DNA from: an uncultured cyanobacterium
GTDB lineage: Bacteria; Cyanobacteriota; Cyanobacteriia; PCC-6307; Cyanobiaceae
DNA length: 64,000 bases
Assembly (NCBI GenBank): GCA_903935205.1
Contig: CAIZQU010000109.1
Location: forward strand, 1 to 64,000
Direction: 5' to 3'
Positions 55,056-64,000 of the stretch are shown here, one piece after another. How positions within the stretch are numbered: position 1 is the first letter of the stretch; every line of letters begins with the position of its first letter. Position numbers and translations under genes: made by a program. The notes beneath the pieces are model-generated. The model worked only from the letters and a program-made list of their open reading frames with translations. It was not told the DNA's origin and did not search any database.

Positions 55056-55298
55056 TCAGGGAGCGGCCGGGGTGGGGCTGGCTTCGAGTTCGAGCATCAG
55101 GGCCTGGGCGTCGATCGATTCGAGCTGTTCAGCGCCGGCAAGACCATGGGTCCAGATGTCGACGCGACTTTCGAGCGGGCATTCGAACAGCCAGTTCTCG
55201 AAGGGGAAAATCACCTTCTCATGGAAGAACGCCTGGGGCCCGATACAGCGCAGGATCACCATCTGGCTGCTGCTATTGCGATAAAGACAGGTTCCCAC
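55056..55298 (-). CDS. DUF1830 family protein, 80 aa
   Basis: The pattern YRNSSSQMVILRCIGPQAFF and EKVIFPFENWLFECPLES, then VDIWTHG, matches the small cyanobacterial DUF1830 family (function unknown). The start is GTG 55298. It converges on the lipocalin gene with a 13-base gap. The C-terminal 20 residues are Ala/Glu/Pro-rich. Confidence 0.82.
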   Translation of the reverse strand: MGTCLYRNSSSQMVILRCIGPQAFFHEKVIFPFENWLFECPLESRVDIWTHGLAGAEQLESIDAQALMLELEASPTPAAP

Positions 55299-55526
55299 GT
55301 CGGCCCCGGCTGAGCGTTGTGGCTACCTTGGCGAAGCGGGCCGCTGGGTTCCGTGACGGATCTAACCGGATTGGGGATTGTCCCCGGATCGGCAGCACCC
55401 TGCAGCGCTCCGCTGCCAGCCGCGCCGCCCCCCAGCCCGGAGGAGGGGCCGCAGCGGCGCCAGGCACGCTCCTCCAGGCCCGCTCCTCCAGCCCCGCCCC
55501 AGCCCGCGGCCTGGAAGCCCCAGCCC

Positions 55527-55805
55527 TCAGCCCTCGCCCGCCAGGCGGCAGGCCCGGCGGGCCACGGCGCCGGCATAGCCCCGCTCCACCAGCCCCTGGC
55601 TGGGGCTGAGGGCACCGCTGCGGCAGTCGACCACCAGCCGCTCCCGGTGGCCCTGCTGATCGCTCAGGCGCAGGCGGAGCTGCCAGTGGTACTGGGCGCT
55701 GCGGGTGAACTCATCGCCGCAGACGGGGCCGACACAGAGCCCCGGGGCGGCCGCCAGCGCCGTGGGCCAGACGGTGAGCAGGGCCACCAGGGCCAGCAGG
55801 GTCAC
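55527..55805 (-). CDS. Small exported Cys-containing protein, 92 aa
   Basis: GTG 55805 starts a signal peptide (TLLALVALLTVWPTALAAA) followed by PGLCVGPVCGDEFTRSAQY and WQLRLRLSDQQGHRERLVV. It ends with ERGYAGAVARRACRLAGEG. Cysteines at the mature N-terminus and later (DCRSG, RRACR) could form disulfides. The open frame extends upstream to 56135 but overlaps uvrC and lacks protein character, so the GTG is chosen. I do not know the function; the sequence looks like a conserved picocyanobacterial secreted protein. Confidence 0.6.
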   Translation of the reverse strand: MTLLALVALLTVWPTALAAAPGLCVGPVCGDEFTRSAQYHWQLRLRLSDQQGHRERLVVDCRSGALSPSQGLVERGYAGAVARRACRLAGEG

Positions 55806-55974
55806 CAGCCCGATCCCGGCGCCAGCCTGGGGCGGCCTCCAGGGCCTCCTCCAGGTGCTCCACCAGGGGCTCCACCAGGCTCGCCCCGCCGACGGGAGCG
55901 GCGCCTGGGGGCGGGGGCAGGGCGGCAGGGATGGCAAGGAGGGGCACGACGGGATGGGGGGGCATCCTGGCGCC

Positions 55975-57978
55975 TCAGGCGGCCGTTCCGGGCAGGGCCT
56001 CCGGGGTGGGGTCGATCGTTCCCTCCCCCCCGTCGTCCTGCTGGGGATGGAAATACTCCCAGACCTGGCGGGCCAGGGCCGGTCCCATGCCCGGGGCGGC
56101 GGCGATCTGGTCGGGGGCGGCCAGCTGGATCGCATCGATCGACCGGAAATGGGCCAGCAGTTCCTTGACCCGCTTCGGACCCAGGCCGGGGATGTCGCTC
56201 AACCTGGAGCGCTTCATCCGTTCGCCGCGCTGCTGGCGGTGATAGCTGACCGCGAAGCGATGGGCCTCATCGCGCAGGCGGCGCAGCAGCTGAACGCCCA
56301 GCTGGTCGGCCTCGCTGTCCAGGGGCGTCTTGCCCCCCGGCACGAACACCTCCTCCCGCTGCTTGGCCAGGGAGCACACCACCAGATCCTCGTGGAGGTC
56401 GAGTTCGCGCAGGGCCTCCATCACGGCCGAGAGCTGGCCCTTGCCGCCGTCGATCATCACCACATCCGGCCAGTCGTTGAGACCGCCGGTATGGAGGGCC
56501 GTATCGGCGGCGCGGCGCAGGGCGAGAAGGTCGGCGCCCTCGGCCTTGGCCTGGGCCCAGCGGCGGAACCGGCGGCGCATGATCTCGGCCATGGCCATGA
56601 AGTCGTCGGAGTGTCCGGAGCGGATCGAGCTGCTCTGGATCCGGTAGCGGCGGTAGTGCTGCTTGGCCGGCAGCCCATCGATGAATACCACATGGGAGGC
56701 CACGGCGTCGCTGCCCTGGATGTGGCTGATGTCGAACCCCTCGATCCGGCGGGGTGGGGAGGGGAGCTCCAGCAGCTGGGCCAGGTCCTCCGTCGCCAGC
56801 AGCTGCTGTTCGGCGCCGCGCTGGGCCCGCTCCAGCTCGTAGGTGGCGTTGCGGACCACCAGTTCGATCAGCTCGGCCTTCTGCTGCCGCTGCGGCACCG
56901 CCAGCTGGACGCGGCGGCCGCGGCGTTCCTCCAGCCATTCGCCGATCAGCTCCTGCTGGGGCAGGGGGTGCTGGAGCACCAGTTCCGGTGGGATCTCCAC
57001 CGGTTCCACCTGGCCGTAGTGCTCCTCGACGACCCGCTGGAGGATGCGGCCCGGATCGGTGGCGCTGCCGTCGGCGGCGAGGGCATCAGCGGTGTAGCCC
57101 AGCCGGCCGACCAGCTTGCCGGCGCGCATCTGGAACAGCTGCACGGCGGCGACGCGGCCGTCGCTGGCGAGGGCGATCACATCGCGGCTGATCGTGCTGT
57201 CGCCCAGGCTCATCTTCTGGTCGGCGGTGAGGGCATCGAGGCCCTGCAGCTGGTCGCGCACCCGGGCTGCGGCCTCGAAATCGAGGCGCTCGGCATAGCG
57301 CTCCATCTGCTCCCGCAGCAGCTCGAGCAGCTCGTCATTGCGGCCTTGAAAGACCATCGCCACCTTGCGCAGGCTGCGGTGGTAATCCTCGGAGCTGATC
57401 TTCTCCTGGCAGACGCCGGGGCAGCGGCCGATGGCGTAGTTGAGACAGGTGCGATCGCGGTAGAGGGGCTGGGGTCGCTGGCGCAGCGGGAAGACCCGCT
57501 TGACCAGGGCCAGGGTGCGCCGCAGCAGACCGACATCGACGTAGGGGCCGTAGAAGCGGTCGAGGGGGGAGCGCAGCCGCCGGCGGCGGGTGATGAAGAT
57601 GCGCGGGTAGGACTCACTCCAGGTGATGCAGAGGTAGGGATATTTCTTGTCGTCTTTCAGCAGCACATTGAAGTGGGGCTGGTGGTGCTTGATCAGGTTC
57701 GACTCCAGCGCCAGCGCTTCGGCTTCGCTGTCGGTCACGATGAACTCGATCTCGCACACCTGCCGCACCATCAGGGCGATGCGGGGGCTGTGGGCGTGGC
57801 CGGCGCCGCTCTGGAAATAGCTGCGCACCCGGTTGCGCAGCAGCTTGGCTTTGCCGATGTAGAGGATGCGGTCGTCGCCGTCGCGGAAGAGATAGCAGCC
57901 GGGTTCCGCCGGCAGCTCCTTCAACCGGGCCCGCAGCCGCGCCGGTTGCTGTTGCAACGCCACCGCGGCCGAGGCCAT
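55975..57978 (-). CDS. uvrC: UvrABC excinuclease subunit C
   Basis: This 667-aa protein is UvrC, which makes both incisions in nucleotide excision repair. It shows the GIY-YIG nuclease domain ([20 protein letters not shown]), the UvrB-binding UVR segment ([20 protein letters not shown]) and the RNase-H-like 5' nuclease domain ([28 protein letters not shown]). It ends with a tandem helix-hairpin-helix ([32 protein letters not shown]). ATG 57978 overlaps the flavin reductase stop codon by one base (TGATG), so the two genes form an operon. Confidence 0.96.
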   Translation of the reverse strand: MASAAVALQQQPARLRARLKELPAEPGCYLFRDGDDRILYIGKAKLLRNRVRSYFQSGAGHAHSPRIALMVRQVCEIEFIVTDSEAEALALESNLIKHHQPHFNVLLKDDKKYPYLCITWSESYPRIFITRRRRLRSPLDRFYGPYVDVGLLRRTLALVKRVFPLRQRPQPLYRDRTCLNYAIGRCPGVCQEKISSEDYHRSLRKVAMVFQGRNDELLELLREQMERYAERLDFEAAARVRDQLQGLDALTADQKMSLGDSTISRDVIALASDGRVAAVQLFQMRAGKLVGRLGYTADALAADGSATDPGRILQRVVEEHYGQVEPVEIPPELVLQHPLPQQELIGEWLEERRGRRVQLAVPQRQQKAELIELVVRNATYELERAQRGAEQQLLATEDLAQLLELPSPPRRIEGFDISHIQGSDAVASHVVFIDGLPAKQHYRRYRIQSSSIRSGHSDDFMAMAEIMRRRFRRWAQAKAEGADLLALRRAADTALHTGGLNDWPDVVMIDGGKGQLSAVMEALRELDLHEDLVVCSLAKQREEVFVPGGKTPLDSEADQLGVQLLRRLRDEAHRFAVSYHRQQRGERMKRSRLSDIPGLGPKRVKELLAHFRSIDAIQLAAPDQIAAAPGMGPALARQVWEYFHPQQDDGGEGTIDPTPEALPGTAA

Positions 57979-58469
57979 CAGCCGCCGTACTGCCAGCCGG
58001 TGCCGGCCAGCTCCAGGGCATCGCCGTCGCGCAGCAGGGTGGCGGTTTTCACCTCAGCCACGAAGATCGTGTGGTCGCCGTGGGCGACGGTGCCGACCAG
58101 CTCGCATTCGACCCCGCCCAGGCCGTCTTCAAGGATCGGCAGGCCGAGGGGACCGAGCCGGAACGGTGCGGCATCGAAGCGGCCTCCCACCGCCGCCTGG
58201 GGTTTGAAGAACACCGCCGCCAGGTCCTTCTGATCGGCCTGCAGCACGTTGAGCGAGAAGCGGCCGGTGCGGCGGATCATGCCGTTGCTGGTCGAGTCGG
58301 CCCGAACCGCCACCACCACCAGGGGCGGCTCGAACGATCCCTGGGTCACCCAGCTGGCGGTGAAGCCGTTGACCACGTCGTCCTCGGCGACGCCGCAGAT
58401 GAACAGGCCATGGGGGATTTTGCGCAGCAGGGTCTTCTTGGCGGCGGCGTCGAGGCTCACGTCGGTCAT
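57978..58469 (-). CDS. Flavin reductase domain protein (FMN-binding)
   Basis: This 163-aa protein matches the flavin reductase-like split-barrel family: [40 protein letters not shown] and [18 protein letters not shown]. It would bind FMN and may reduce flavin with NAD(P)H, or serve in oxygen photoreduction-like electron flow as its fused homologues do; the role here is unproven. It is upstream of and co-translated with uvrC. Its start is divergent from coaD with 68 bases between. Confidence 0.88.
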   Translation of the reverse strand: MTDVSLDAAAKKTLLRKIPHGLFICGVAEDDVVNGFTASWVTQGSFEPPLVVVAVRADSTSNGMIRRTGRFSLNVLQADQKDLAAVFFKPQAAVGGRFDAAPFRLGPLGLPILEDGLGGVECELVGTVAHGDHTIFVAEVKTATLLRDGDALELAGTGWQYGG

Positions 58470-58537
58470 GGCGATCCGGTCCGATCCCAGGAGGGTCTGG
58501 GGAGACTCTAGGAAGAAGCCCAACGACCGCTTGAGCC

Positions 58538-59029
58538 ATGCGCGCCCTGTACCCCGGCAGCTTCGATCCCCTCACCCTGGGCCATCTGGATCTGATCGAG
58601 CGGGGGGTGCGGCTGTTCGATGGACTGGTGGTGGCGGTGCTGGAGAACCCGGCGAAGCGCCCCTGCTTCAGCCTGGAGCAGCGGCTGGACCAGATCCGCG
58701 AGGCCACGGCTCACCTGGCCGGCATCGAGGTGGCCAGTTTCGATGGGCTGACGGTGGAGATGGCGCGGCGTTGCGGGGCGGGGGTGATCCTGCGGGGGTT
58801 GCGGGCCCTGAGCGACTTCGAGTACGAGCTGCAGATCGCCCACACCAACCACAGCCTGGCGCCGGATCTGGAGACCCTGTTCATGGCGACCGCCACCCAC
58901 CACAGCTTCCTGAGCAGTTCGGTGGTGCGCGAGGTGGCCCGCTTCGGCGGCGACGTGCGCCACATGGTGCCGGCCGGAGTGGCGCAGGACCTCGGGAGGC
59001 TCTTTAATCGGCCAACCCTTCCTGGATGA
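58538..59029 (+). CDS. coaD: Phosphopantetheine adenylyltransferase
   Basis: This 163-aa enzyme has the nucleotidyltransferase motif [19 protein letters not shown] (T/HxGH) at the N-terminus, [20 protein letters not shown] near residue 85 and [19 protein letters not shown] near 125. It adenylates 4'-phosphopantetheine to dephospho-CoA, the fourth step of CoA synthesis. Length is typical. The following Cdv3-like gene starts one base after its stop codon, so the two are an operon. Confidence 0.97.
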   Translation: MRALYPGSFDPLTLGHLDLIERGVRLFDGLVVAVLENPAKRPCFSLEQRLDQIREATAHLAGIEVASFDGLTVEMARRCGAGVILRGLRALSDFEYELQIAHTNHSLAPDLETLFMATATHHSFLSSSVVREVARFGGDVRHMVPAGVAQDLGRLFNRPTLPG

Positions 59030-59030
59030 C

Positions 59031-59984
59031 ATGAGCGAGGCGCAGATCACGGTTCTCGATCAGCTGGACCTGCTCGAGGACATCGTTCTCGAAGGGAGCC
59101 GCATCCCTCTACTCGGTGGCCGCCTCGTCAACGAGCAGGATGCCATCGAGATGGTGGACAAGCTGCGTGCCGCCCTTCCCCCCCAGATCGTCCAGGCCGA
59201 CGAGCTGCTGCGCAGCCGCGAGGAGTTCATCCAGAAGGCCCGCCAGCAGTCCGAGGAGATCCTTGGCCAGGCCCGCCGGGAGCGGGAGAATCTGATTGCG
59301 GCGGCCACGGTGCGGCAGGAGGCCGAACGCCAGGGGATCGAGCTGCGGGAACAGGGCCGCCAGCAGGGGGAGCAGCTGATCCAGGCCGCCCGGCAGCAGG
59401 CGGCGCAGATGGAGCAGGAGATCCAGACGCGGATGGCCCAGCTGGAGCAGCAGTTCGCCAGCCGCCGCCAGCAGCTGGAGCAGGAGGCCCAGAGCCGGCG
59501 CCAGCAGTTGGAGCAGGAGGCGGCGGAGCGCAACCGCCTGCTGGCGGAACAGCACGAGCGCAGCCGTCAGCAGGCGCTGCAGGAACTGGAGGCGATCCGC
59601 CAGGAGGGTCTGCGGATCCAGCGCGACAGCCAGGCCGAGGCCGAGCGGCTGCACAACGATGCCCTGCAGTTCCGCCAGCAGACCCAGCAGCAATGCGAGG
59701 CGTTGATCGGCCGCAGCCGCCAGGAGGCGGCCCAGGTCCAGGAGGGGGCCAACCACTACGCCGAGCAGGTGCTGGGCGAACTGGAGGGTCGCCTCAAGGA
59801 GCTCAGCCAGGTGGTGCTCGGCGGCCGCCGCGAGCTGGGCCGACTCCAGGGAGGTGAGGTTGCCGCCGGGGCGGTGCGGGGCCCCGAGCCTGCGCCGCTG
59901 GCGGACCTGCCCCAGCCGATCGACCGCGCCCGCCGCGCCGCCGGTCGCCTGCGCCGTGCCGCCTCCCGCGGCCTGGCGAGCTGA
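59031..59984 (+). CDS. Cdv3/DivIVA-like coiled-coil protein
   Basis: This 317-aa protein starts with a conserved head (LDQLDLLEDIVLEGSRIPLL, GGRLVNEQDAIEMVDKLRAA) resembling the cyanobacterial DivIVA-like cell-division protein Cdv3. It continues as a very long Gln/Glu/Arg coiled coil to about residue 265, followed by an Ala/Pro/Arg-rich tail. The Gln-rich rod (RRQQLEQEAQSRRQQLEQEA) shows internal repetition. It probably forms filaments or a scaffold at the division site or envelope. The family assignment is moderately secure and rests on the head domain. Confidence 0.75.
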   Translation: MSEAQITVLDQLDLLEDIVLEGSRIPLLGGRLVNEQDAIEMVDKLRAALPPQIVQADELLRSREEFIQKARQQSEEILGQARRERENLIAAATVRQEAERQGIELREQGRQQGEQLIQAARQQAAQMEQEIQTRMAQLEQQFASRRQQLEQEAQSRRQQLEQEAAERNRLLAEQHERSRQQALQELEAIRQEGLRIQRDSQAEAERLHNDALQFRQQTQQQCEALIGRSRQEAAQVQEGANHYAEQVLGELEGRLKELSQVVLGGRRELGRLQGGEVAAGAVRGPEPAPLADLPQPIDRARRAAGRLRRAASRGLAS

Positions 59985-60465
59985 GGCCGCCCCAGGCCTG
60001 CCTGCCTGCCCCTGCGGCACCTCCCTCCTGACCCTCCGGTCCTGACCCTCCGGGGTCCTGACCAACCGGTCCTGGCCTCCGGGACGAGCGCCAGGGCCGC
60101 CCTGGGGGTGAGGGGAAGGGGGCGACTCCTCGGCGCTGCAACTCAGCGAGTCGATTCCATCTCGGATCCAGTCCCTGATCCAGCAGCTGGCTCAATCGCT
60201 GGCGGCGGGATCCGCTGGCGACTGGTTATCTGGCAGCAGCCGTTCAGAGGGTGGGACGACCACCAAGACACCAGCTGCAGCAATGGGTCCTGCCGTTTCA
60301 AGGTGGCTTCACTGCCACCAAGCAGGGGTTCTGAACCCATTGTTGGCACGGCTGTGGATCCAGATGTCGCTGGGGCGCTAACGGCAGCGCCTTCATGCCG
60401 ATCTGGCGCCATCTCTACCCCCTGAACAGCTACGCCAGGACATTGGCTGGTCGGCGTATCGCTGG
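59985..60465. other. Intergenic stretch with short tandem words
   Basis: No gene is supported. Near 60029-60076 the word TCCTGACCCTCCGG recurs about three times in degenerate form. The remainder contains only short open frames without recognisable features, possibly remnants associated with the transposase fragment downstream. Confidence 0.4.
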
Positions 60466-60579
60466 CTGGCGTCCCCTGCAGTGGTGTATTCCCCCGGCAC
60501 CCCCACCCCGGCGTAGCCGGTGTGGGGCGTGAACCTCAGGCGGCTGGCCCAGCGGCTGGCATTGCAAGGGGTGGGCAGG
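60466..60579 (+). repeat. Palindrome-bearing repeat, copy 1
   Basis: About 114 bases beginning CTGGCGTCCCCTGCAGTGG and ending GGGGTGGGCAGG. It is clearly related to copy 2 at 60852-60964 in the same orientation. The core is an inverted repeat CCACCCCGGC-GTA-GCCGGTGTGG (60503-60525) with one mismatch. It resembles a REP- or MITE-like element. Confidence 0.8.
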
Positions 60580-60620
60580 CCCGTTTCCCTGGTTCGAGAA
60601 CCACCTCAACCAGACAGACC

Positions 60621-60855
60621 ATGCCCAAGACCCATGCTGCCGCATCTGAGCTGACCTCGCTACTCGATGGCAGCAGCGCCGGGGCACTGATCCCTGAGCT
60701 GGCCCGCCAAGGCCTCCAGAAGCTGATCGAGCTGGAGTTCGCCGCCTTCCTCGGTGCGGACTGGCACGAGCGCAGCGAGGAGCGGCTCGGCTACCGCAAC
60801 GGCTACCGGCCCCGCACCCTCACCACCCAGGTGGGCGATCTGGCGCTGCAGCTGG
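60621..60855 (+). mobile_element. IS256-type transposase fragment
   Basis: ATG 60621 opens PKTHAAASELTSLLDG, then LARQGLQKLIELEFAAFLGA and RLGYRNGYRPRTLTTQVGDL, the N-terminal signature of IS256/mutator transposases. After about 78 residues the homology stops exactly where the second copy of the palindromic repeat begins. The DDE catalytic domain is absent downstream, so the element is dead. The open frame continues to 60944 only through repeat sequence. Confidence 0.85.
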
Positions 60856-60964
60856 CGTCCCCTGGAGTGGTGTATTTCCCCGGCACTCCACCCCGGCGTA
60901 GCCGGGGTGGTCCGCACACCTCAGTCGGCTGGTCCCACGGCTGACGTTGCATGGGGTGGGCAGG
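60852..60964 (+). repeat. Palindrome-bearing repeat, copy 2
   Basis: About 113 bases matching copy 1. The central palindrome CCACCCCGGC-GTA-GCCGGGGTGG (60888-60910) is perfect here. The copy interrupts the transposase reading frame. Weaker similarity between the two copies continues about 35-40 bases to the right (GGTTC and GAAC words). Confidence 0.8.
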
Positions 60965-61008
60965 TGCGATCGGGTCCGGGTTCCCCTTCGCCAGGTTCCC
61001 GAACGGTC

Positions 61009-61035
61009 CGGCGCCGCTGGCGCCGCGATTTTTTT
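61009..61035 (+). terminator. Rho-independent terminator
   Basis: A perfect CGGCGCC-GCT-GGCGCCG hairpin followed, after three bases, by seven T residues on the plus strand. It would stop transcription coming from the transposase remnant or the coaD operon before it reaches the convergent LuxR-type gene. Confidence 0.8.
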
Positions 61036-61154
61036 GCACCCCCGGCTCGTGGCCCTTGGCATCTGCTCGGCCAGCCCAGGCCTTTGCCGCGACCACCGGT
61101 CGGCCGACGTCCCGCCCAGGCGGCTGAGCCGGTGGCGCCCCTCATCGGGGCTCA

Positions 61155-61877
61155 TCAGCGCGGCTCCTCAGTGGCGCCAATCCGATGGCGGTCGTCCGCA
61201 GGAAGCGCCGTTGCCTGGGCGGTGATCGGGTTGGTGCAGCGGTAGAGCGTCGCGGCGCGGATCATCTCCGAGCCACTCAGCGATAACTTGGCGCTGATGT
61301 GTTTGCGGTAGGTCTCAACGGTCTGCAGGCTCAGGCCGAGAGATTGGGCGATCTCCTTGTTGAGCAGTCCAAGCCCCAGGGCATGAAACACTCGCAGTTC
61401 CCGCGGCGAGAGGGTGTCCATCTGCAGGCGCCATTTCGGATTGCTCATCAGCGAGCGCCGCGGGCTCAGCTCCTGCAGTCGGGTCACCATCCGCACCAGG
61501 TCATCCCAGTCATGATGTTTGTCGACGATGCCCAGCAGCATCGGCTCCACCTGCGCAGGCGGCGTCAGGGCATCGCTGCTGTCGGTGATCAGGATCAGCC
61601 GGCCCGCTGGATTGGCGCGCCCCAGGGCCAGGGCTGCATCGATCCAGGTTTCGCCATGCTCACCGCTGCAATGCAGATCGAGCAGCAATAAATCAGGCGG
61701 TGAATTAGTAATGAACACCAGGGCCTGGGCCACCGAGGAAAACACCCCCACCAGCTCCAGGCCGCAGTGTTCAGCCAGCAGGCCGCCAACGGCTTTTCCC
61801 ACCAGGATGTGGCGGTCAAGGACCAGGCAGGTCAGAACCGGTAAACCTTCATTCACCCTATCACCATGGCGCGTCAC
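61155..61877 (-). CDS. LuxR/NarL-type response regulator
   Basis: This 240-aa protein has a receiver domain (VLTCLVLDRHILVGKAVGGL, phosphoacceptor Asp in LLLLDLHCSGEHG near residue 72, Thr in LILITDSSD, Lys in VDKHHD) and a LuxR-type HTH near 165-215 (LSPRELRVFHALGLGLLNKE, LSLQTVETYRKHISAKL). The first strand keeps only one acidic residue of the usual pair. The start is either GTG 61877 or GTG 61856, the latter giving a family-like N-terminus. No histidine kinase gene is adjacent, so it is an orphan regulator here. The target genes are unknown. Confidence 0.88.
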   Translation of the reverse strand: MTRHGDRVNEGLPVLTCLVLDRHILVGKAVGGLLAEHCGLELVGVFSSVAQALVFITNSPPDLLLLDLHCSGEHGETWIDAALALGRANPAGRLILITDSSDALTPPAQVEPMLLGIVDKHHDWDDLVRMVTRLQELSPRRSLMSNPKWRLQMDTLSPRELRVFHALGLGLLNKEIAQSLGLSLQTVETYRKHISAKLSLSGSEMIRAATLYRCTNPITAQATALPADDRHRIGATEEPR

Positions 61878-62008
61878 GCGAGGCTTTGGCTGTATCTCCC
61901 AGGTCCTACCCAGTTGTGGGACTCGCCCAAGTGGGATCCAGGAATCAGGTGCTTGACCACATCAGATTGGTGGCATGACACTGAAGGCTGTTGCAGATCT
62001 GCACGCTC

Positions 62009-62179
62009 ATGACTGCTTATCCCAGCTCAAACGCCCCGGCCTTTCGTTATCCCCGCCGCCTCACCATCACCGTGCCGCAAAGCATCTACCACCAGCTGCT
62101 CGAACGCAGTGACTGGGAGGGGCGCTCGATGAGCAACCTGGCGGCCTATCTGCTCGAGACCTCCCTGGAGCAGGCCTGA
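62009..62179 (+). CDS. Small RHH/CopG-like protein, 56 aa
   Basis: The protein has a strand-helix-helix pattern RRLTITVPQSIYHQLLERSD then GRSMSNLAAYLLETSLE, as in ribbon-helix-helix DNA-binding proteins. It could be a small autoregulator; no toxin partner follows within the next 100 bases, so it is not called an antitoxin. It is divergent from the response regulator gene with 131 bases between starts. A TTGACC/TGACAC pair with 17-base spacing (61953-61981) could be its promoter. Confidence 0.7.
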   Translation: MTAYPSSNAPAFRYPRRLTITVPQSIYHQLLERSDWEGRSMSNLAAYLLETSLEQA

Positions 62180-62286
62180 ATCGCCGCGGTTTGCCCCGCA
62201 ACGGTTCCCTGCCCAGGGGCGCGCTGTCCAGGGGTGCGCCGCCCGGCGGTTCGCTCTCCAGGGTTCGCGGTCCGGAGGTTCCCAGC

Positions 62287-63660
62287 TCAGCGGCGGGCGG
62301 CGTCACCCAGGCCACCGCCGCAGAGGCCCACGTTCTGGACCTGGCGCATCACCTGGCCGATCGTGCGGTTTGGCGTGGCCGCCCCGTTGGAGATGGTGCT
62401 CACATAGCGGGGGCCGTCTTCGGTCTGGAGGATGCCGGTGATCGCCCGCACGCCGGTGAGGGTTCCGGTCTTGGCGTAGAGGCGGCCGTCGAGGCTTGTG
62501 CCACCGAACAGATGGCGCAGGGTGCCCCGCTGGCCGGCGATCGCCATCGATCCGCTGTAGTAGCGGGCGTAGGGATGCTGGTCCATGCGCAGCAGCAGGG
62601 CCGTCAGGAACCTGCTGGTGACCCGGTCGCCCCGGTCCAGGCCGCTGCCATCCCGCACCCGCACCCCCTGCAGCGGCAGACCCTGCTGCGCCAACCAGGC
62701 GGTGACCCGGCGGCTCGCCTCCTCCTCATCCCAGGTGCCCGCCGCCGTGCGCATCAGCACCTCGGCGGTGAAGTTGTGGCTCTCGGTGTTCGCCAGGCTC
62801 AGCAGCCCCTCCATCGAGGTGGAGGGTTCCTGGTGGAGCAGCACCGCATCGGGTGGCAGCTGCTCCCGGGCCGAGACCACGCTCAGGGTGATCGCCCCGG
62901 GGGCCCCCTCGCGGCTGATGCTGCGATCCAGCAGGGTGCGCAGCCGGGCCGGCGGATTCATCACCGCATCGTCGATCGCATTGCTGGTCACCGCCAGCCG
63001 GGTCACCGGTGCCCCGTAGGCGGCGCTGCGGTCGCCCCAGTGCCAGCCGCGGGGCCACCAGGCCTCCTGGTTCTCCTCCGCCAGTTCCAGGCGCACGGGC
63101 GTCTGGGGGGAGGCGCCGCTGCTGCTGACGGCGATCCGCGCCAGCCGCTGCAGCTGGGGTACCGCCAGATCCGGATCCCCCTGGCCGATCAGCCGCAGCC
63201 GACCATCGGGGAGGCGCCAGAGCTGGGTGCTGAGCCGATGGTCGGGGCCGAGCCTGTCGAGGGCGAAGGCGGTGCTGATCAGCTTCTGGTTCGAGGCCGG
63301 CAGCCGCGACACCGTGCCGTTGACATCAGCCAGCAGCCGGCCCTGGCCATCGGCCACCGTCACGCTCCAGACATTCGCCTCGGGAGCCACCAGGCTTGCG
63401 ATCCGCTGCTGCAGGGCCGGGCAGCTCACCTGTGCCTGCAGTTGGGGCACGCCCAGCGGGGGCGGCAGCGGAGGCAGGGCCGCCAGCCGGGGGGGCCGTG
63501 GCCGCAGACGGCCCGGCAGGGCCGGGCTGATCTCCTGGGCCGAGGCCGCCGGCGCCGTCAGGGGCGGGACGAAGGTCGGCAGGCCGAACAGGATCAGGGC
63601 CAGGCCACGGCCGACCCTCCGGCGCGGGCGCGGGCGATGGGCGGAGAGGGCCATGGTCAT
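62287..63660 (-). CDS. dacB: D-Ala-D-Ala carboxypeptidase, PBP4 type
   Basis: This 457-aa exported protein has a signal peptide (RGLALILFGLPTFVPP region, then APAASAQ) and the three penicillin-binding motifs: SxxK in RLPASNQKLIST near residue 125, SxN in NTESHNFTAEVL, and KTG in LYAKTGTLTGVRAI. It trims or cleaves peptidoglycan peptides in the periplasm. A Pro/Arg-rich linker follows the signal. ATG 63660 overlaps the stop of the DUF4330 gene by one base (TGATG), with an alternative ATG two codons in. Confidence 0.92.
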   Translation of the reverse strand: MTMALSAHRPRPRRRVGRGLALILFGLPTFVPPLTAPAASAQEISPALPGRLRPRPPRLAALPPLPPPLGVPQLQAQVSCPALQQRIASLVAPEANVWSVTVADGQGRLLADVNGTVSRLPASNQKLISTAFALDRLGPDHRLSTQLWRLPDGRLRLIGQGDPDLAVPQLQRLARIAVSSSGASPQTPVRLELAEENQEAWWPRGWHWGDRSAAYGAPVTRLAVTSNAIDDAVMNPPARLRTLLDRSISREGAPGAITLSVVSAREQLPPDAVLLHQEPSTSMEGLLSLANTESHNFTAEVLMRTAAGTWDEEEASRRVTAWLAQQGLPLQGVRVRDGSGLDRGDRVTSRFLTALLLRMDQHPYARYYSGSMAIAGQRGTLRHLFGGTSLDGRLYAKTGTLTGVRAITGILQTEDGPRYVSTISNGAATPNRTIGQVMRQVQNVGLCGGGLGDAARR

Positions 63661-64000
63661 CAGGAGTTCTGCAGGCGGAGGTCGGTCACGGTGCCGCTGA
63701 AGCGGTAGTTGTTGCCCTCCAGTTCCACCGGCGCGCCCACCTTGAGGGTCTGGTTGCCGAACACCACCCCACCGGCGCTGCGGCGTCCCTGGCCTTCGAG
63801 CACAAATCGGCCGTCGAAGGTGCCGAAGGTCTTCTGGTTGGGATCCGGGGTGCTCACCAGACGGCCATCGGGAGTGAGGATCGTCAGCCGGCGCTCCAGG
63901 GGCTGGATGCGGCTGATCCGGACGCTGCCGTGGGGCTGGTTGCGGATCACGATCGCCACCTTGCCCTCCGCTTGCGCCGATCGGATCAGGCCGGCCGGAT
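63660..64000 (-). CDS. DUF4330 family protein, 3' part (cut by window edge)
   Basis: The reading frame is open from the window edge to the TGA at 63660-63662, giving 112 C-terminal residues. The pattern AIVIRNQPHGSVRISRIQPL, PDGRLVSTPDPNQKTFGTFD and APVELEGNNYRFSGTVTDLR matches the DUF4330 family of cyanobacteria, which normally begins with a membrane anchor that lies outside this window. Function is unknown. It is translationally coupled to dacB, so it may act in the envelope too. Confidence 0.8.
   Translation of the reverse strand, partial: PAGLIRSAQAEGKVAIVIRNQPHGSVRISRIQPLERRLTILTPDGRLVSTPDPNQKTFGTFDGRFVLEGQGRRSAGGVVFGNQTLKVGAPVELEGNNYRFSGTVTDLRLQNS

Noticed and set aside
55705..58233. 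An 842-codon frame antisense to uvrC
   Set aside because: No motifs, and the opposite strand encodes a textbook UvrC.
1..64000. CRISPR arrays, tRNA or rRNA genes
   Set aside because: No regularly spaced direct repeats with unique spacers and no cloverleaf or rRNA-like sequence were noticed on either strand when reading by eye.

Overview
The window is a chromosomal segment of a high-G+C picocyanobacterium of the Cyanobium / freshwater or brackish Synechococcus type. The evidence is a set of small cyanobacterial families (DUF1830, DUF3370, DUF4330, a DUF4090-like protein, a Cdv3/DivIVA-like protein, HemJ-type protoporphyrinogen oxidase) beside housekeeping genes (metH, ilvE, cobN, gpsA, uvrC, coaD, a PBP4-type carboxypeptidase), all with strongly G+C-rich codon use. 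No tRNA, rRNA or CRISPR array was seen.

Layout. 1-2.9 kb: a lower-G+C, TPP-dependent acetolactate-synthase-like gene with a bidirectional terminator. 2.9-5.8 kb: three unrecognised genes, the last two overlapping. 5.8-6.6 kb: non-coding DNA with two 13-bp-period repeat arrays. 6.6-9.1 kb: a HIRAN/coiled-coil gene facing a damaged toxin-antitoxin module that has been fused to a truncated HD-domain gene. 9.4-27.0 kb: a defence island whose backbone is a complete class 1 DISARM system (drmD, drmMI, drmA, drmB, drmC). Extra genes are inserted in the backbone: a MNT-HEPN pair between drmD and drmMI; then, between drmMI and drmA, a MntA-HepT pair, a SIR2-like gene, a 90-aa unknown, and a GNAT/DUF1778 toxin-antitoxin module on the opposite strand. 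Many forward genes overlap by 1-11 bases, which implies translational coupling. 27-31 kb: the decaying flank of the island, with a coiled-coil unknown, a C39-like peptidase with a 3' frameshift, and remnants of P-loop, WYL-domain and RecB-like nuclease genes.

31-64 kb is core genome: a J-domain protein, a DUF3370 protein, an alternative sigma factor, a gpsA-phzF-spoIID-apa overlapping operon, an SDR, DUF2237 and small conserved proteins, ilvE-metH (1-base overlap), cobN, a PHP phosphoesterase with hemJ, an Fe-S photolyase, a lipocalin, uvrC with a flavin reductase, coaD with a Cdv3-like gene, an IS256-type transposase fragment among palindrome-bearing repeats, a LuxR-type response regulator, a small RHH-like protein, dacB and a DUF4330 gene cut by the window edge.

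The most interesting element is the DISARM locus with nested HEPN/MNT, SIR2 and GNAT modules. It looks like layered immunity: a restriction-like barrier plus possible abortive-infection devices that could also guard the operon. The layering itself is inference; the gene order and overlaps are read directly from the sequence. G+C statements throughout are visual estimates.
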